DNA of 64,000 nt, taken from Ophthalmolycus amberensis. Its lineage: Eukaryota; Chordata; Actinopteri; Perciformes; Zoarcidae. The position numbers and the translations under genes were made by a program. The notes under the pieces are model-generated. The model ran no database searches. It was not told the origin of the DNA and saw nothing but the letters and a program-made list of their open reading frames with translations. Below, piece by piece: positions 59,926 through 64,000 of the stretch; within the stretch, counting starts at the first letter, position 1; each line of letters begins with the position of its first letter. The DNA lies in contig JAFEUB010000064.1 in NCBI GenBank assembly GCA_024529925.1, positions 186,001 to 250,000 on the forward strand, written 5' to 3'.

Positions 59926-62133
59926 TCACACTTTTTTAGGGGGAGGGGCCAACTTGATGATCTCATCTTCAGAGGGCTGGCGAATGATGTCTTTTAGGGG
60001 GGGAGGGGTTGGAAAAAAGGGTAGAGAGAGAGAGAGAAATCTTAAGAAACCTATGCTTTAAACAAAGAAAGTTTTAGCCAAAACAAGTCAAGTTATTCTT
60101 ATGTAGACCAAAGCTGTGGAAGCTGTTACAATCCTTGGTTGGCATTTATTTCAGGAATAGCCATTTATTGTAATTACATTCTGTAAATACCTCTATATAG
60201 TAAATCTATTTGTTAGTGGCGGACTCCGCCATTTGTGCGCGGGACTCAATTCCTCTTCTAAAAGCGTTCAACTGGTGAAAAACTGGATGGCTTTTATTGT
60301 GAAGCAGCCATAGAAAACACAGCTTGCCTAAATGTGTCACTGATGTTAGAACTGGCAGCGATTGTCCATCAAAAATGCATCGAGAAAACCTTATTTACTC
60401 TGTTTAACTTGTTTGAATGCAGATCTATTTTAGGCACTTTGAGCTGCAATTTAACATGTTGCTGTATTAACAGGTTATTTTACCATTACTCTAATTCAAA
60501 GGAAATACATTAACTTTAGACAAAATATTAGAACGTTGAAGCTCTGAGCTTATTATTTACAGTATATTAAACACACTTCGTAATTAAAAAATCATGTTCA
60601 GTATGACAAGCAGCCTGAAAAGCTTGAGGCTGAAAAGTACAGAACGTCTGATGGGAAAATGCATTCAGTCTTTTGCTCCGTCTGGGCTCATCTTGTATTG
60701 TCAAGTTTTATTTATAGAGCCGCTTTCATGCAAGATGCACAAAGTACTCTCCAGAGTGGTGAGGATGAAACGCAGTGACAGGACGAAAGCATCAGAAGAA
60801 GATAAATAAAGCAACAAATATCAATATGACATCGTAAAAAAACATTTAAAAAAAGCGTTAATAACAAGATTTATATAAAACTATCGGTGTAGAAATAGCC
60901 AAATGACAGTAAACGATAAAAAAAAACAAGGATTTGAAGTTGCAAAGTTCTTTTCTTTTACAGATTATGCCATAAAAATGCTGCTTCCGCAATAGAACTG
61001 AGCTCAGCAGACATTTCGTCTTTTAATAGCAGAGGAACTGATGCTCTTTATTGGGCCAGTGGACCTGTGACTTTATGTTGTAACCTAAATCCCCCCCGTG
61101 AACTGAAGTGAACTGCAAATAACAGTTGTAGAAAAGAAATGCACCTAATAATGTCAGCAAAGAGAAAGGTTGGGAGAGGAGGAGGAAGAACATTTGATCC
61201 TCTCTTAATAACACGAGTAAGATAAAGTCAAGATTGATGCTTTCAAATCACAATTCATCAAAAAAGAAAAGATCAAAAAGAGGAAAAGAGGAAAGACGAT
61301 AAAATATAGATCGTTACCACATTCTTTATTTCTTTTTTTAATAACTAAAATATCAATATTGGTATTGGACTTGAATCTATGAATCTGATGTTTAAATTCT
61401 GGACTGGTCGACTATTCTTTACAGCATCAATCCAGATGTTTATGCATGTTTGATAAATATGTACATAGTTGATCCGCATATTATTATTTGGTTTGAGCCA
61501 TTAGAGGGCCGAACTAGATTGGATTCGGCAGAGCAGAAAGCCAATCAGAGTAACTTCTTTCAAGTCAAAGATACATAAATATCCCCCAAAGTGCTAATAT
61601 TAGCCTAATAATCTAGAAACCTGATACATAAATATAACCCCGCATCTACGTGTGGTTGAGATTAAGCTCGTCACCTTTGTATTTCTTGGCCGAGGGGATG
61701 CGTGTGAGCTTGGTGTCGATCTCGTCATCCTCGGAGATCTTCAGCACGGTGGTGCGGTACTCGATCACCCTCTCCAGCAGGTCCGGTCGCCGCGAAATCT
61801 CGAAGATGTGCTCGATGTACGACAGATTATCTGCGCGGGAAAAGTTGTCAGAGTCAGTTTATAGCAGACGTGTCAGACTAACTCTGCTCTTTGTTTCCCA
61901 CACTGGTAGGTAAAATAAAAGCTTCATATTTTGATAGATTATTTGAGTCTGTGCGTCTCACCTTGGGCCAGCTTGTCGTTCTTCTCCAGGTAGCTGAACC
62001 ACTCCTTGCAGGAGGTGATGTTGTTGCTCTGGTCCTCGGGGATGTCCTCCTTGCAGGCCGACTTGAGCTGCTCCAAGTCTTCGTTGGTGATGTTTTCAGA
62101 CAGGTCGCTGAGCAGAGAGCTGTACTCCGCCAT
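59926..62133 (-). CDS. pea15: Astrocytic phosphoprotein PEA-15
   Basis: Coding exons on the minus strand: 62133-61962, 61830-61675 and 59990-59926, giving exactly 130 aa, the length of human PEA15. The N-terminus MAEYSSLLSDLSENI and EDLEQLKSACKEDIP are diagnostic. Residues 1-80 form a death-effector domain ending in the RRPDLL motif used for ERK binding. The tail keeps both regulatory serines: RIPSAKKYK (Ser104 in mammals, PKC) and RQPSEDE (Ser116, CaMKII/Akt). The end is APPPKKV. Known role: cytosolic adaptor that holds ERK1/2 in the cytoplasm and, when Ser116 is phosphorylated, binds FADD to block death-receptor signalling. Introns have the same phase pattern as I recall from mammals. A (GA)n tract just upstream provides the pyrimidine tract of the acceptor (CTGCCCAG) before the ATG exon, so earlier non-coding exon(s) lie further right. 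Confidence 0.96.
60690..60800. repeat. Diverged LINE-tail fragment in PEA15 intron
   Basis: TCAAGTTTTATTTATAGAGC and AAGATGCACAAAGTACT resemble CAAGTTTATTTGTATAGCAC and AATTCAAAGTGCTT at the 3' end of the LINE at 20640. Probably the same or a related family, old and short. Confidence 0.45.
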
Positions 62134-62146
62134 GGTCTGGGCAGAG

Positions 62147-62150
<4 letters not shown>

Positions 62151-62182
<32 letters not shown>
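62151..62182. repeat. (GA)n microsatellite in PEA15 acceptor
   Basis: Sixteen GA units on the plus strand; on the PEA15 strand they read as a CT polypyrimidine tract 18 bases before the start codon. Confidence 0.95.
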
Positions 62183-62185
<3 letters not shown>

Positions 62186-64000
62186 CCGTTAGATATGCTG
62201 AATAAGAAGATGATCAACAGAAAATAAAGGGGGAGAAATAAACAGAGGCCCAAAATATCTTCATGTTGCGTAATGTGCAAACCAGCCCGCCTAATTCCCA
62301 GACTCCAGTGCAGAAATGTCAGAGCGGGATGGAAAAAAGACAGAGAAGAGATGATATCGAACAGGTCAACCGTCTCTCTCTTCGTATCTGAAAGAGGAGA
62401 CTGACTGACGAGACAGGACGTGACACAACGGGACGAGATACTGTCTTGCGCCGTAATTAAGGACGTCCCAAAGGGGGGGGGGGGGGGGGGGATCTATGCA
62501 CTCAGTGAAGGACTTTACTCAGCATTCGGCTTTTGCTTTCCATCACAAGGTTATCCATTTATATGGACTTTTATTATACTTGAACATTTCTGTCAACTAA
62601 AGCCAAAAAAGTCTCACAAAAAGATCCATTTCCTGTGTATCCAAAGCACGAAGGAGCGTATTCCTCCATCAGTTGTCCAAAAAGATATATATAATTGAAC
62701 TGTAAAGTATTGAAGGATGGATTAAGGAAATGTTGGCTTTAAAATTGTAATGATATATAGAAAATGATTGATTAATATCTACTCCTAATCTTTTAAACTC
62801 TGTTCTCTCCACATATGTTAGCATTTATTAAGTTATCAGCTGCTTTTCATGAAATCCACTCAAGCTCTAATACACATTTCTACTGATCTCTGTCTCCCTC
62901 TAGAGGACTCCGTGAGGAACATTTCTGTGCTACAGTAGAATCACAAAAGCAAGGAATTGGTCAGATTTTGGTTATTCTACGCGTGTTGGAGGAGAGGCAG
63001 GTCTACCCCTCTGTGATTCATCCGTTGTATGCATGCGAGGTACTCAAATGTTTGGAAGAAGCAAAGGAAACGGATCAGGATGCAGACGCAGGTTTCGGCT
63101 CATATCTCGGTTTATTAACATATTTTGGGTCAAGCTATTCATGTGCATCTGCGTAACCGGATGATCGCGAATATCTGTGCATGCGTTAATTCAAACGTTA
63201 TGGTGATTTGCACAATGCGAAGAGTTACACAAGAACAAAAAGATCTGTAATTAGTGCCGGGTGTGTAATAAATGCTTATACAAGATCAGAATATACTGGC
63301 GACTATCAGGATGATTCTTTAATCATTTTAAGTAGATTCACTGGTTCTAAATCCCCTCTTGTTCCAAATTTGAACACAGGCTACAAAACATCAAGATGCA
63401 GTGAGAAAATGTCCCTGGAAATGTCTCCAAGTGTCTTGTTTTGTCCAACCTGCAGTCCAAAACCAAAAGATATTCAGTTTACAATGATCAGACGATACAG
63501 GCCAAAACAAAAGAAGGGTAGGGTAATAAGACGTTTAAAACACTTTCAACCTCGCATCCAATCGAATGGCCGCCTCAGGATTTACAAAGGCCCTGCTATC
63601 CCAAACGTCCTGGTGAGATATTTCCCCAGAGGTTAACGAGGCATCGGTTTAGCTATGTGCGAATGATTAAGGTCACCCAACAAACAGCTGCATGGGATCC
63701 TCTGTGTTGCTCGGGGACACTTCGGCAACTCTGGGAAGCAACAAAAGTTGCAGAAGGACCGCCCCTCCCTTCTACCCATCTCTTGTAACCATAAGCTTCC
63801 CACGACATGAATGCACATCTCTTTTCTGTGTCACACACAGCAACCCCCCCCCATCCCTGGCATGCCGTTGAATGCAGTACATCATGGGCAGTGGCACGAG
63901 GCTCTGTCTGCCTCTGATCCCCTCGGTCTCATCACAGAGAGAGACCCAGAAGAGGCTCTGTGATGAGCGGTGTGACCTATATAACCGAGCTGCTGTCACC
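62183..64000. other. PEA15 intron 1 or upstream; no gene recognised
   Basis: Contains a 19-G run (62473-62491). A 142-codon plus-strand frame at 63208-63636 has no recognised domain or splice support. CTATATAA at about 63976 followed by a GC-richer end of window could be a TATA box of a plus-strand gene starting beyond 64000. In human the gene beside PEA15 is CASQ1, but nothing here identifies it. Confidence 0.3.

Noticed and set aside
63208..63636. 142-codon plus-strand frame with a basic end
   Set aside because: No domain, splice or composition evidence; left as unexplained, not as a gene.

Overview
The window is nuclear DNA of a ray-finned (teleost) fish, most likely a percomorph-type genome. 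The genes are vertebrate and split by many short GT-AG introns. CA, TA and GA microsatellites and long G homopolymers are frequent, the RNA genes and operons of a prokaryote are absent, and several interspersed repeats look typical of fish. All gene models below were read by eye from splice signals and reading frame; nothing was aligned by software.

Layout. 1-2 kb: last coding exon and 3' region of an unrecognised plus-strand gene. 4.4-9.6 kb: TOX4-like HMG-box gene (9 exons, 665 aa). 11.7-19.5 kb: SUPT16H, the large FACT histone-chaperone subunit (24 exons plus a probable 12-nt microexon). 20.6-22.7 kb: a 5'-truncated minus-strand LINE with an open reverse-transcriptase frame. 23.4-29.4 kb: two tandem C-type lectin genes of the fish mannose-receptor-like kind, the first clearly broken and the second with one frame slip. 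33.1-36.2 kb: a 5'-truncated, frame-broken SAMD9L-like relic carrying eight copies of a 150-bp in-frame acidic repeat. 38.6-42.2 kb: a RING/B-box/coiled-coil TRIM gene with a very acidic tail. 43.7-46.3 kb: MRPL48, with a perfect 42-bp palindrome of ETS motifs about 110 bp before its start codon. 48.0-51.4 kb (minus): an intact SAMD9L-like P-loop/TPR protein ending in a CARD, with an ISRE just before its start codon. 51.4-59.9 kb: gene-poor. 59.9-62.1 kb (minus): PEA15. 62.1-64 kb: nothing firmly coding.

The window joins two kinds of sequence. The left part (TOX4, SUPT16H) is ordinary chromatin/transcription gene territory; in human 14q11.2 these two genes lie close together with CHD8 and RAB2B between them, so the neighbourhood is conserved but condensed. 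From 23 to 51 kb is an accessory, innate-immunity-flavoured island (lectins, two SAMD9L-like loci, a TRIM E3-ligase type gene) with housekeeping MRPL48 embedded in it. This island contains the decay, tandem-repeat growth and domain rearrangement expected of fast-evolving defence genes.

The best candidate for something little described is the SAMD9L-like/CARD pair. One intact copy has lost the N-terminal SAM part and gained an ASC/NLRP1-type CARD, giving a layout resembling an inflammasome sensor. The other is a relic whose 3' half is still open and has expanded an acidic 50-residue repeat at the point where the intact copy has none.
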